Shown piece by piece: positions 34,801 to 42,399 of a stretch of 64,000 nucleotides of DNA (positions are counted from its first letter, which is position 1; every line of letters begins with the position of its first letter). Where the stretch lies: NCBI GenBank assembly GCA_023634235.1, contig JAMKCF010000001.1, positions 29,802,920-29,866,919 of the forward strand. The letters are read 5' to 3'. The position numbers and the translations under genes were made by a program. The notes below the pieces were generated by a model that worked only from the letters and a program-made list of their open reading frames with translations, did not search any database and was not told the origin of the DNA. Origin of the DNA: Pisaster brevispinus (Eukaryota; Echinodermata; Asteroidea; Forcipulatida; Asteriidae).

Positions 34801-37800
34801 AAGCGTATTGCATTGACACACATGCATTTTTACACCCTCACACTAAGCGCCCGACAAGCACTCTAAAGTTTTAATGTGCACGCCAAACAGTCACTTTTGG
34901 TAAGCCAATCAGCATTGTTTAGTGCTTATTTACCTGGAGTTAATGACGTAACATAGATATGGTTTAGTATTTCGGGATAAGAGGCAAAGAAATATGGAGG
35001 TTCTTATGCGAATTGTAAGCGTGAATACAAGAAGATGCTTGTTCTTTTATTGACCTCTGACCTTCAACCTTTGACATCAATATCTTGCATGGTAAATTGT
35101 AAACAGAGGGCGCTATACAGATGCTACATATGGCACGCTGAGAGCCAACACATCTCCCAAGAGAGTTTTATACATGGTTGTACCTGCAAGTTTACTGCTG
35201 TAGTTTTTCGTACAAGCCTCACTATGCAGAGCTTCAAACATCACTTATGAAGCAATCCCTAAGCTAGATAGAGAAGTTCTCAAAACATGGTTTTTTTACT
35301 ATCTCCACATCAGGTACCTGTACAACCAACTCACAGAGTTCAAGCAAAACCCAGAAAACACGATCCTGAGTGAGACGTCGCCGGGTCAGTTCAGGGTCAA
35401 GCAGGGGGTGACCTTTCACCTCTACATCAGCACGGCGCCTTGCGGTGACGGGGCACAGTTCTCTCGGACCGATGCTGGGGAGAACGCAGAGGGTCCTGAG
35501 GGACTTGAGCTAACTGGGCATGCTCAGCATCTACCGACGTTCGGGAAGAATATACAGGGCTTGCTCCGAACGAAAATGGAATATGGTAAATTTTGATTTT
35601 GTAAACGACACAATATACAAGTAGCGCCCATGCAGCTCAAAAGACCTCGCGAACTACACCATTGTTGCAAAACACTGTGTGGCGAATGGAAAGCGAGCAT
35701 ATGATGCTGTGAAGATACGAACAGAAGAAGTGTGGAAAATGCCTCTTGATTTGCACTGACTTGAAATCAATCGCACTTCGCACTAATAGCCGTATGTCAG
35801 ACAAACATTCCACCACTAGCTCTCATGCAATCACCTCATTGGCGCGCCAGACTGCAGCAGTACAGTCAGTACACCAAGTAAACATAAAGCTTGGACATGT
35901 GCGTGCGAGCACACTATTGTTTTTGACATGTTGTCTGAGATCCGAGTACTGAGCTACTATTTTGAAAATTAGTGCAAAGTGCTATTTATCAGAATTCTCC
36001 CAGGATTTGTTTCCAAACTGGAGGGCAATCTGGACCCAAACTTTGCAAGTTTCAGCAAAGTACGCTAAATTGAAACAAGGTTCTCCGAATGTTTTTTTAT
36101 TCATGTTTATGTTTGGTTTTAAAAGCCCAATGTCCAATCTCGAGCATTTAAAAGGCAGGGTATACTTTTGGTAATTGTCAAAGACCAGTATCCTCACTTG
36201 GTGTGTCCCAACATGTGCATAAAATAACAAACCTGTTAAAACTTTGGCTCAATTGATTATCGAAATTGCAAAAAAATAATGAAAGAAAAAACATCTTTGT
36301 TGCATAGAATTGTGTGCTTTCAGACGCCTGAGAAAGCCTTCATGCCTGAAGCCTGTCTCAGACTCAAATTTTTTTGGGGAAAACTACCTCTTTCTCTAAA
36401 ACTACATTACTTCAAAGGGGGGTCGTTTCTAACAATGTTTTATAATATCAACAGCTCTCCAGTGCTCTTGAGCAAGTAAGTGTTCCTGATCATTAATTTG
36501 TAGAGTAATTACCAAAGGTATACCTTCCCTTAAAAAATGTTCTATTTGGAGGTTTTGGGGGAGTTTTTTGGGGTGGTTTTTTTTCCACAAAATTTATCTG
36601 TTGTGTGTCGGTAAACCGACTCCTTGATTCTTGGTCCCATTCAGGTGAAGGCACAATCCCTGTGGACTCGAGCCATCCAGTTCAGACATGGGACGGCATC
36701 ATCAGAGGGGAGCGACTTCGAACGATGTCATGCAGTGATAAGGTTGCGAGGTGGAACATTCTAGGCCTCCAGGGGGCGCTTCTTAGTCACTTCATCGAGC
36801 CAATTTATCTTAGCTCTGTAACACTAGGTGAGGTTTATTGAACATCTTTAAACTTAATGAGGCACTTTGCCTTTGGATTTGGCACTTTTGGCTATAAAAA
36901 GGGTTTGCTGTGAAATGGGTATGTTTGAAAAAAGTAGAATTTAATGGATCACACAAATATCTCTTGAAATTGTGTTTTTTGTGTCATTTCTTGACAGAAC
37001 ACAGTCTGCTATTTTGTAGAGCCAACTTTTTGACTCCACAAAATGGCAGACTGTATGTTCTGCTAGTTGTATTTAAAAAGGCAAATTTATGTATATATAA
37101 TCACTTCTCACCAGTTACGAAAGACTGTAGGTTTTTTGTGCATGAACAATGGTTTTTTGTGCATGAACAATTCTTGAAAAGGATAAGGACCAATTCCAAA
37201 CAGCAAACTTTTTGAGACATTTGAAGGCAATGTGCCCCTTTAAGATTTCTTGGAAATTGTCAGTTTGAAAAATGATTTCCTAACAGACGATGTGGGCTGA
37301 CGAGAAACAAGCATCATTTCTGTCATTGCCTGTCATCTCCAACTGGACCCAATTTCATGGCACTGCTTTATGTGGAATTTTGCACTAACAGAGTCAAAGG
37401 TTTTACGGGGCACGGTAAGTGCAGAAATCTGTGGAAACCAGTGCAATGAAATCAGACCACGGTCTAGTGCTCTGGACTCTAATAGACCCCTTGAATTGTC
37501 CGCCATCGTTCACGCTGAAACGTGCACGCGTGAAAGGCTATCATTGGCTGAGAGTCGCGTGCAGCGCGTACACGCCTGCACTTTTCCATTGTTTGTCATC
37601 AAAGATGGAGGCCACTGACGTCATGTGCAATCCATCTCTTCTGGTAGCCATGCATCAGGGTGTGGGTTTGAATCATGGTCTTAACACTTATGTCCTTGAG
37701 CAAGACTCTTAATTGCTTCTCTTCGCCCAGGAGTAAATGGGTACCTGTGCGGGCAGAGATGGTTCTTGTGATTGATTTAGCGTTATGCGCTACTTGTTTG

Positions 37801-39259
37801 GCTGCATAGGCTATATACTCCCCAGGGAGCTGAGATGGTTTAAGGAATGAAATAAATGGAAAAGTTACGGCAGAGCTAATGTTCATGTGCCATGAGCGTA
37901 AAAATTTGTGAATTGGGTTAAAAAGAGGGCGCCATCAGATGAAATTTCTACACCATTCTCTGTATGGGGGACAGATACTCCTATAAATGTATTGATGTTT
38001 GGTTCCGTCCCGCAAATCTTTTCTCCACCAGGTTCCCTGTACCACCACGGCCATTTATCTCGCGCCGTCTGCTGCCGCCTGAGCCATTCTACGGAGACCC
38101 AGGAGTTGACCGCATCCCTGCCATTCCTCTACCGAATCAACCACCCCCAACTGGGCTGCGTTACGGCGTTTGACCCTCCTAGGGGTACAGAGAAGACAAA
38201 GGCTCTCAGCATCAACTGGTTCATTGATTGCCCGGGGCCAGAGGTGACAGATGGGACCAAAGGAAGGTAACAAATTTTGTTGTATTATTTGGTTTTACCC
38301 ATACCCTGTATGATGTGTGTAAAGCACTGTATAGTCAGTACTGTGAAAACAAAATCCACTGGAATTTTACCTGGGTGTTACTCGAACTCGAACCCACGAC
38401 CTTTGCCATTCTAGAGCAGATCTCTTGCTTAAGGAAAAGTGTCACGGCTGGGATTCGAACCCAAACCCATAAAATACAATTCAATTTTTATCACCAGCCA
38501 GAGTGTCATATAATCAGGAATGAGATTTGACAACTCAATGCGAAAATTCCTAAACAATGACTTATTGTCCTGGGTTCCTCCTTTTTTCTAGACTGGGAAC
38601 CTCCAATGTGTTACTATTCAGGAAGTTTGCAGACTGGGTAGTAAAATAAGTGCATGTTTGGACACAATGTGGACTATTTCTTTCTCCCTTTGGTGGCTGC
38701 TTTACTTCTTTTCAAGAAAAATCTAAAGGCTCAAGGATTTTTTGACCGAATTCTGAAATTGGAAAAAATCCTGTAAAAGCACAAATACTTGCTGAGCACA
38801 GAAAAATATTGCTTAGAAAAAACTGGCTACCAGCCAAAATTATTTAAAGTTAACATTGTTGTGACTGGTACCCCACTCATTGTTTGCTTAGCACAGAAAA
38901 TTATTTTCTGCTTAATAGCTTTATGAAATTGGGCCCCGATAATGCCACAAAAGTAAAAGTGAAAATAAGCTGATTCTGAAATCTTGCTTTCTTTTTTCCA
39001 ATTGAATTTGTTTTGCTTTACCAGGATTCAAGGTGTGGTACCCTCCCAGCTATGCAAATCCACTCTCTTCACAGAGTTCCAAAGAGTCGCCCAGCTCTAC
39101 GGCAGGGACGACCTCCTCCAGGCCAAGACGTACCACGACGCCAAGGGGATGGCCGTGGAGTTTGAGGCGGCCAAGAAATACATGAAGGAGAGCTTCAAGA
39201 AAGGGGGCTACGGGGTGTGGATCGAGAAGCCTGTCGAAGAGGAGCTTTTCTCCTTGTAA
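20827..39259 (+). CDS. ADAR: ADAR1-type double-stranded RNA adenosine deaminase, 8 coding exons, complete
   Basis: The enzyme deaminates adenosine to inosine in double-stranded RNA. Exons: 20827-22856, 23942-24098, 25541-25712, 32039-32132, 35314-35585, 36645-36827, 38032-38266, 39025-39259. All junctions are GT-AG and in phase; they sum to 3378 nt = 1125 residues plus stop. Order: Z-alpha 1 (about 5-67), Z-alpha 2 (247-310), Q-rich linker (347-374), Z-alpha 3 (486-545), one dsRBD (646-717) and the deaminase domain (about 740-1125). Zinc and proton-transfer residues are present: H807 and E809 (HAE), C861 (PCGDG), C938 (SCSDK), plus the base-flipping-loop E910 (GEGTIP). Vertebrate ADAR1 has two Z domains and three dsRBDs, so this layout differs. 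Family assignment is certain. The upstream promoter and first exon are unknown. Confidence 0.96.
22857..23941 (+). other. ADAR intron 1
   Basis: GTAAAC donor, TTGCTTAG acceptor. 22912-23440 is a dispersed repeat (AAAGGTGGAAATG, ACCTCCTAAAATTT, CATGTGATGTCACGGGTC) with a diverged relative at about 28270-28530 in intron 3. 23560-23655 is a SINE-like remnant (ACCAAGGGTGCCTCATAA, AACAAGGGTGCTTGCTATG) also found at 46.2 and 62.1 kb. Confidence 0.7.
23942..24098 (+). CDS. ADAR: ADAR exon 2: C-terminal half of the dsRBD
   Basis: The split Arg codon joins exon 1, giving [14 protein letters not shown] and then [19 protein letters not shown]. This is the beta2-beta3-alpha2 part of the dsRBD, including the SKK-x(3)-R-x-AA helix signature that contacts the RNA phosphates. 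The exon ends in phase 0 after EV with donor GTATGT. Confidence 0.95.
24099..25540 (+). other. ADAR intron 2
   Basis: AT-rich. It contains a short SINE-D head at 25118-25185 (GCTCAATTGGTAGAGCGCCG, a tRNA-like A box). The rest shows nothing recognisable. Confidence 0.6.
25541..25712 (+). CDS. ADAR: ADAR exon 3: start of the deaminase domain
   Basis: It encodes [18 protein letters not shown] through [11 protein letters not shown] to SLGTG, the N-terminal helix and first strand of the ADAR deaminase fold. Phase 0 start after the CCACATACAG acceptor; donor GTAAGA leaves one base of the next Gly codon. Its 3' half is duplicated about 203 bp downstream. Confidence 0.95.
25846..26000 (+). pseudogene. 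partial duplicate of ADAR exon 3 and its donor-side intron
   Basis: The sequence from AAAGTAGTGGCTGCATTGAT through GGAGAGGTGGACAAGGGG to CTAGACATTAAGTGTCTGTC copies 25643-25795 at an offset of about 203 bp, including the ATAATAATAA stretch behind the donor. The copied coding end is altered before a possible GTATGA donor. The copy lacks a polypyrimidine acceptor, being preceded by (ATA)n, so it is probably not spliced in. Confidence 0.85.
26001..27200. other. ADAR intron 3, first part
   Basis: A GGGCCC-type MITE lies at about 26429-26622 (AAGCAAAGCCATGAAATT to TAATTGGGCCCAT). The rest is AT-rich with no recognised feature. Confidence 0.6.
27201..27708. mobile_element. 508-bp MITE with CCCCTTTCGCACTACAC-type ends and an internal inverted hairpin motif
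   Basis: The ends AGGCCCCTTTCGCACTACAC and GCAGTGTGAAAAGGGCTT are inverted. Internal motifs TTCGCACTACAC and TGTAGTGTGAAAGG repeat them. At 27326-27404 two inverted copies of the GACGTTTTGACC / GGGTCGAAACGTCAGG motif (seen also at 4.07, 16.0 and 31.1 kb) face each other, probably a nested insertion. Confidence 0.65.
27709..28681. other. ADAR intron 3, middle part
   Basis: At about 28270-28530 there is a diverged copy of the repeat in intron 1 (AAAGGTGGAAATGACATC, CATGTGATGTCACGAGTC). The rest is unassigned. Confidence 0.55.
28684..29110 (+). mobile_element. MITE-K copy, + orientation, upstream of ADAR exon 4
   Basis: It begins AAGGTAGGGTCATAGATTGG and runs through GAGAAGCACTACAGCTGTT, AATATGGTTTGGATAATTTG, CATGAAATGTTTCTCAG and GTACTGTGACAGTTTTTTGC to about AACCCAATCCCTTTAAG. 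An opposite-orientation copy lies at 32478-32877, beyond exon 4. Confidence 0.85.
29111..30112. other. ADAR intron 3, later part with a foldback at 29790-29900
   Basis: At about 29790-29900, GGTCATGGCCGTGCAATAAA and AAAACC are repeated in inverted form as AGTGTACAGCCATGACC and GGTTTT. This is a short foldback element. Nothing else recognised. Confidence 0.55.
30113..30500. mobile_element. TTAAAGG-type MITE with about 25-bp inverted ends
   Basis: The ends TTAAAGGTATTATACAGGAT and TCCTGTATAATACCTTTA are inverted; the interior (CATGAAATAACAAACC, GTTTCAGAGG) is reminiscent of the 14.9 and 36.1 kb elements. TTAA-like flanks suggest a TTAA-targeting superfamily. Confidence 0.75.
30501..31508. other. 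ADAR intron 3, distal part
   Basis: 31080-31165 carries the GGCCTGGTGTTTCGACC / GAGGGTCGAAACTAAC inverted hairpin motif. 31385-31505 is a decayed copy of the foldback at 10.7 kb (CAAATAATGAATGTG, GTTGAAATGTGGAACG, CAACTCTCCATTGCAC). The remainder is unassigned. Confidence 0.55.
31510..31812 (+). mobile_element. SINE-A (tRNA-derived), full-length-like copy
   Basis: It has a tRNA-Leu/Ser-like head (TGGCTTAGCAGTTAAGAGC; GGGTTTGAGTCCCGGTC B box) and a body with AAGACACTTAA, ATAAAAGAACCCAGTTACAC and GCAGCACCTTGTAAACC. Other copies: 55.15 (+), 58.5 (-), 59.2 (+) and 61.8 kb (-). Confidence 0.85.
32039..32132 (+). CDS. ADAR: ADAR exon 4: catalytic HAE exon
   Basis: It encodes [15 protein letters not shown] ... 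[15 protein letters not shown]. His807 is the first zinc ligand and Glu809 the proton shuttle of the deaminase. The 94-nt exon has acceptor TTAATTGCAG and donor GTGAGA. A run of 21 G starts 22 nt downstream of the donor. MITE-K copies in opposite orientations lie on either side. Confidence 0.97.
32155..32175 (+). repeat. G21 homopolymer next to the catalytic-exon donor
   Basis: Twenty-one consecutive G lie 22 nt downstream of the exon 4 splice site. G runs can form quadruplexes and act as intronic splicing enhancers; a role here is inference. Confidence 0.85.
32238..32470 (-). mobile_element. SINE-D (tRNA-derived), reverse orientation
   Basis: On the - strand it reads GATAGCTCAGTTGGTAAAG (A box) and GGTCGTAAGTTCAAATTCC (B-box-like), preceded by the family body (GGTGTTATCCCTGGCTACAC, GTTACAGGTTGAATGGCTTC). 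Related copies at 44.15 and 59.97 kb, also on the - strand. Confidence 0.8.
32478..32877 (-). mobile_element. MITE-K copy, - orientation, downstream of ADAR exon 4
   Basis: Reverse complement of the copy at 28.7 kb: TGAAAGTTTCAGCTGAATAC, TCAACAGCTGCAGTGCTTCT, ending TACCAATCTATGACCCTACC. By eye the two match at well over 75 percent in conserved blocks. Confidence 0.85.
33240..34105 (+). repeat. composite repeat with 74-bp satellite array 3 (about 9 units) in ADAR intron 4
   Basis: The flank 33255-33460 matches the flank of array 2 (AATACCTCGCTATAACC, GATGGTAAACACTAGCA-like, ACGTATTAGCAGGGGTG). The satellite runs from about 33465 to 34105 with a 74-bp period (for example unit starts 33675 and 33749). 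ORFs in these units on either strand come from the repeat. Confidence 0.85.
34106..35313. other. ADAR intron 4, distal part with an 80-bp direct repeat
   Basis: About 34612-34690 and 34842-34925 are diverged direct copies (CCCGTCAAGCACTC / CCCGACAAGCACTC, CACTTTTGGTAAGCCA, TCAGCATTGTTT). 35051-35063 is another perfect DR1-type motif (TGACCTCTGACCT). No other feature recognised. Confidence 0.6.
35314..35585 (+). CDS. ADAR: ADAR exon 5: PCGDG zinc-ligand exon
   Basis: It encodes [13 protein letters not shown], then [17 protein letters not shown], then [13 protein letters not shown]. Cys861 in PCGDG is the second zinc ligand; the acidic Gly/Glu-rich stretch after it ([14 protein letters not shown]) is longer than in human ADAR1, making the C861-C938 spacing 77 against 70. 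Acceptor CCACATCAG, donor GTAAAT. Confidence 0.96.
35586..36146. other. ADAR intron 5, first part
   Basis: No recognised element or coding signal. Confidence 0.5.
36147..36535. mobile_element. TTAAAGGCAGGGTATAC-type MITE
   Basis: The ends TTAAAGGCAGGGTATACTTT and AAAGGTATACCTTCCCTTAA are inverted for nearly 30 bp. Interior hairpin CTGAGAAAGCCTTCATGCCT. Same family as the disrupted copy at 14.86-15.48 kb. Confidence 0.85.
36645..36827 (+). CDS. ADAR: ADAR exon 6: flipping-loop Glu and SCSDK zinc-ligand exon
   Basis: [18 protein letters not shown] carries Glu910, equivalent to ADAR2 E488 and ADAR1 E1008, which fills the space of the flipped-out base. [13 protein letters not shown] carries Cys938, the third zinc ligand. 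Acceptor CCCATTCAG, donor GTGAGG. Confidence 0.97.
36828..38031. other. ADAR intron 6 with MITE, foldback fragment and SINE-B
   Basis: 36857-37245: MITE with an inner hairpin (AGAACACAGTCTGCTATTTT at 36998, inverse ending at 37063). 37478-37625: partial copy of the AATAGACCCC foldback. 37636-37860: SINE-B, + orientation (GGGTTTGAATCATGGTC, TACTCCCCAGGGAGCTGAG). Confidence 0.65.
38032..38266 (+). CDS. ADAR: ADAR exon 7: C-terminal deaminase core
   Basis: It encodes [52 protein letters not shown] and DGTKGR. These are conserved segments around the inositol-hexakisphosphate-binding core of ADAR deaminase domains; the Trp in INWF matches the conserved position. Acceptor TTCTCCACCAG, donor GTAACA. 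Confidence 0.95.
38267..39024. other. ADAR intron 7
   Basis: 38365-38470: two tRNA-like B-box segments (TCGAACCCACGACC, GGGATTCGAACCC), SINE remnants. 38775-38938: a GGGCCC / AAGCACAAAT-type MITE ending TTGGGCCCC. No other feature. Confidence 0.6.
39025..39259 (+). CDS. ADAR: ADAR exon 8: C-terminus and stop
   Basis: It encodes [19 protein letters not shown] to [17 protein letters not shown] and TAA at 39257-39259, like the C-terminal GYG-W-KP segment of human ADAR1. An AATAAA lies about 26 nt downstream, so the transcript could end very close to the stop. The last 60 coding bases are the start of the repeat unit of the following tandem array. Confidence 0.96.
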
Positions 39260-40316
39260 TCAGGGTCGTTATCGCTTAGCATGAAATAAAATCATTTACA
39301 CACAATGTGTTTTATATGGGGTTTCAGCAGATAACCTGTTTCAGCTTAGCAGGTTTGTTTGGTGTTTTTTGCTTAGCAAGAAAGGTGGCTAAGGGGGTTT
39401 AGATCAAGAAGCCTTTTGCAGAGGAGCTTTTGTCATTGTAATTAGGGCAAATAAGTATACAGTCCCATTGTCACTAAGCGTGAAATAAAATCATTTACAC
39501 ACAATGTGTTTTATATGGGGTTTCAGCAGATAACCTGTTTCAGCTTAGCAGGTTTGTTTGGTGTTTTTTGCTTAGCAAGAAAGGTGGCTAAGGGGGTTTA
39601 GATCAAGAAGCCTTTTGCAGAGGAGTTTTTGTCATTGTAATTAGGGCCAATAAGTATACAGTCCCATTGTCACTAAGCGTGAAATAAAATCATTTACACA
39701 CAATTTGTTTTATATGGGGTTTCAGCAGATAACCTGTTTCAGCTTAGCAGGTGTGTGTTATTTTGCTCAGCAAGAAAAGAGGCTGAGGGCGATGGGTTAG
39801 ATCGAGAAACTTTTTGCAGAGGAGTTTTTCTCATTGTAATCAGGGCCAATAATTATTGCATCATAATGTTGCTTAGCATGAAATAAAATCATTTACACGC
39901 AGTATATTTTGTATGGGATTTTAGCAGAAAACCTGTTTTAATCAAACAGGTTTGCTTGTTTTTGGTTTTTTTTGCTTAGCAAGAAAGGCGGCTATGTAGT
40001 TTTAGATTGAGAAGCATTTTGTAGAGGAGCTTTTCTTATTGTAATCAGGGACAATAATCATTTATTTCTGATCACGCTTAGCATGAAACAAATTTATTAC
40101 ACAAAGTGTATTTTCTCTTGGGTTTCAGCAGATAACCTGTTTCAGCTTAGTAGGTGCTTATTTGGCTTAGCAAAAAAAAAAGCGTCCACAGGTTCTGAAT
40201 TGAGAAAGCCATTGAAGAGTTGTAAATCTCGCTTAGCTTGAAAAAATAAAACAATAATACTAGTTGTATTTTCTATTGAATTTGACAACCTGTTTCGGCC
40301 TTCGCTTAGCAAGCTA
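39197..40316 (+). repeat. tandem array derived from the ADAR 3' end (6 units, 181-209 bp)
   Basis: Units begin with AAGAAAGG at 39197 (the functional coding end), 39378, 39577, 39772, 39981 and 40172. Each has a decayed form of the terminal coding bases (GATCAAGAAGCC, GCAGAGGAG), a stop-like GTAA, CTTAGCATGAAATAAAATC with the AATAAA signal, and CAGATAACCTGTTTCAGC. Copies after the first are stopped or shifted, so they are non-coding 3' UTR or flanking sequence. Confidence 0.9.
39284..39294 (+). terminator. first poly(A) signal of ADAR
   Basis: AATAAA in GAAATAAAATC shortly after the stop codon. The same hexamer recurs in the following units near 39485, 39684, 39881 and 40248; the unit near 40090 has AAACAAAT instead. 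Confidence 0.6.
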
Positions 40317-40344
40317 TGGGACCTGGGTTTCATTTCATTTATTA

Positions 40345-40600
40345 GTTCTGGATGTGAAGCCAAGGACTCTCAGAAAAGTGAATTTAATCACTATACTAGC
40401 CAAGAACCCTATGGAGAGAAGACAAGGAAGGAAGTTTCAGTTTTAGGTGTGGGAGGAAAACCCAAGAGAATTATTCCAGAGAAAACCCTCGCAGTCAGGC
40501 AGGGACTGAAAACCGAACCCGCATGGTGCCCGTGACGTCCTAGAGGTGGAAGGTGGGAAAAATCCTCTACACCAACCTGACCACCACATGTGCATACCTT
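40345..40600 (-). mobile_element. SINE-E copy, reverse orientation
   Basis: It contains AGGAAGGAAGTTTCAGTTTT, GGAAAACCCAAGAGAATTAT, CAGGCAGGGACTGAAAACC, the reverse complement of the 15.5 kb copy. Confidence 0.7.
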
Positions 40601-41094
40601 GGTTATGACGAGCAGCTGCTGGTTCCTGGTAGGGACTGAAAACTCAATCCACAAATTATTTCTGCTTCTAGAAATTTCGCTCAGCTCTCTGAAATTGGTT
40701 CGGTTAGAAAATGTTATGCCCCAAACTTGTTTCTGGTCAGCCTCGCCAAAACATGCCCAGCAGGCCCGAATTCCTGTAGCCAAAATGGAATGCATCCGTA
40801 TGATATAGACTATGGTCTTTACTGTTTTTTTATCACGGTTCAGTGTCATGGTCAATAGTATACACTGCAGGCACACTTCGAATATGTTTTATAGACTTCT
40901 TGTAAGATGATTCACTCAGATTTTAAATCTATCTCAGTTTTTGTAAAACTTTACAGAATCATGTTCTGTCATAGGATATATCTACACTTCGAACTTTCTT
41001 ACTATAGATAGTGTTTGGAGGATTGTGTATTTATCATGTATCTGTGTTACAAAATTGAGGTGTGGTGAGAGAGAGGAACAGAGCATGGCCTAAC
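40601..41094. other. intergenic stretch, nothing recognised
   Basis: No supported feature. Confidence 0.45.
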
Positions 41095-41146
41095 TTCACG
41101 GCTCTGTTTATCACGAAATTCTGTGCTTACAGTGCCCTGTACATTA

Positions 41147-41426
41147 CGGGAAGCTCCATTAAAAAGAGGCTAAAATGAAACATCCTTTTCATGTGGTACT
41201 TCACACCTGTTATCTCCATGTAATTCCCTTTCCAAACAGTGGACTTAATTGGATCATGCACAAACCAGTTTAGTGCTGCTGACTGCCCCGGCACATTAAC
41301 TGCTCATCCATTAAGTTTAATGACCCGAGTAATTCAATGTAAACACACCCACTCAGGGAAAAGGATGTATACTTTCCGAGTTCTTGTGGCAAAACTCGGA
41401 AATTCTTTAATGGAGCTTTCCCGTAA
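41147..41426. mobile_element. 280-bp MITE with about 20-bp inverted ends
   Basis: TTACGGGAAGCTCCATTAAA at the left and TTTAATGGAGCTTTCCCGTA at the right are inverted with one inserted base. No coding capacity. Confidence 0.75.
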
Positions 41427-41869
41427 TGGAATGCACGTGCTACTAGATTTGATGATTGTTAAGGTATGATACATAATTGCCTGTGACGATGTCCAATGAG
41501 CCATACGATTTAGATTTGAATAATATCTGGTACAACGGCTTCGTCACAAGTTACCATGTAAATTTGAATTCCTCAGACGATAGAGCCAGTTGCTATATCA
41601 CATGAGTAGGGGCAAGCTTTTGTGTAGTACGTAAGAGACTTCAAACACCCGTACTAGTTCAAAATGTGCAAGGTGACACAGACGTATGTTTCTATAAATT
41701 TATTGTCCCAACACCGATCTACCAATGTGGAACTAAGTCCATTGTGACAATATCTGATCGGTACATGCAATATGTCATAACATGTTGATTGCGCACTGCG
41801 CAATGTCTTAAAGGGGCATACCCAACTTAAAGTGACTGAACTGACTACTCTAGACATAGACAATTCTGA
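41427..41869. other. intergenic stretch, nothing recognised
   Basis: No supported feature. Confidence 0.45.
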
Positions 41870-42133
41870 GTGAATGCGTATGGCACAATGGTAACAGAGT
41901 TTGCTGATCTGCAAGTCGCTGTACAAAAAGCTTGCCCTGAACCATGCGACACAGAAATTGACATCACCCATCGGTGCAGGATGGAAAAATTTATTGGTGC
42001 ATTTATAAAAAAACTAGAGGACAGAAATTTATTTAGTCTTCCAAAAACCGATGATGTGTCATACCTTAGAATGGCAAATATAATATTGAAGCAATATTTT
42101 CATGGAGAGATTACAAAAATGAGGTTAACTTAA
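41870..42133 (+). CDS. orphan 87-aa ORF containing a 74-bp-satellite-like segment
   Basis: I do not recognise this protein. It has balanced, protein-like composition (VTEFADLQVAVQKACPEP; RCRMEKFIGAFIKKLEDRN; LPKTDDVSYLRMANIIL). The stretch encoding KLEDRN...LPKTDDV aligns, with the same spacing, to one unit of the 74-bp satellite, whose corresponding frame reads [19 protein letters not shown]. It could be a fragment of a transposon protein that seeded the satellite, or a chance open frame. No splice partners, signal peptide or domain were identified. Confidence 0.25.
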   Translation: MNAYGTMVTEFADLQVAVQKACPEPCDTEIDITHRCRMEKFIGAFIKKLEDRNLFSLPKTDDVSYLRMANIILKQYFHGEITKMRLT

Positions 42134-42152
42134 TCAAATAAACAGTGACTGC

Positions 42153-42322
42153 AGCCGATTTCACGAAACACTAAGATTAATCCTATCTCGAGTTAGGACG
42201 AGTAACTAGTCCTAACTTAGGATTAATCTTAAGGCTTACATTCTACAGTGCAAGGCTGGGACTCGTCCTAAGTCCTAAGATTAATCCTAAGTTAGGAAGA
42301 GTTTGGTGAAATCGACGGCTGG
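42153..42322. mobile_element. 170-bp palindromic MITE (GATTTCAC...GTGAAATC)
   Basis: The ends GCCGATTTCACGAAACACTA and GTTTGGTGAAATCGACGGC are inverted; the interior is AAGATTAATCCTA and TCCTAACTTAGGA palindromic blocks with CTCGAGTTAGGACGAG. A related copy is at 59524-59662. Confidence 0.85.
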
Positions 42323-42376
42323 TCTATGTTCCAACACCCCTATGTTCCGGTATATCCCCTTGTGATCTACACACAT

Positions 42377-42399
42377 CCCCCCCCCCCCCCCCCCCCCCC
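42377..42399 (+). repeat. C23 homopolymer
   Basis: Twenty-three consecutive C. Sequence on the right (42410-42545) repeats ACACTCTGTGGA three times. Confidence 0.85.

Noticed and set aside
37908..38270. 120-codon ORF as a separate gene
   Set aside because: Its second half is ADAR exon 7; the first half is intron read-through before the CTCCACCAG acceptor.
39378..40316. Alternative C-terminal ADAR coding exons in the downstream array
   Set aside because: The copies are interrupted by stops (for example GGCTAA) and indels, and no acceptor sites precede them.
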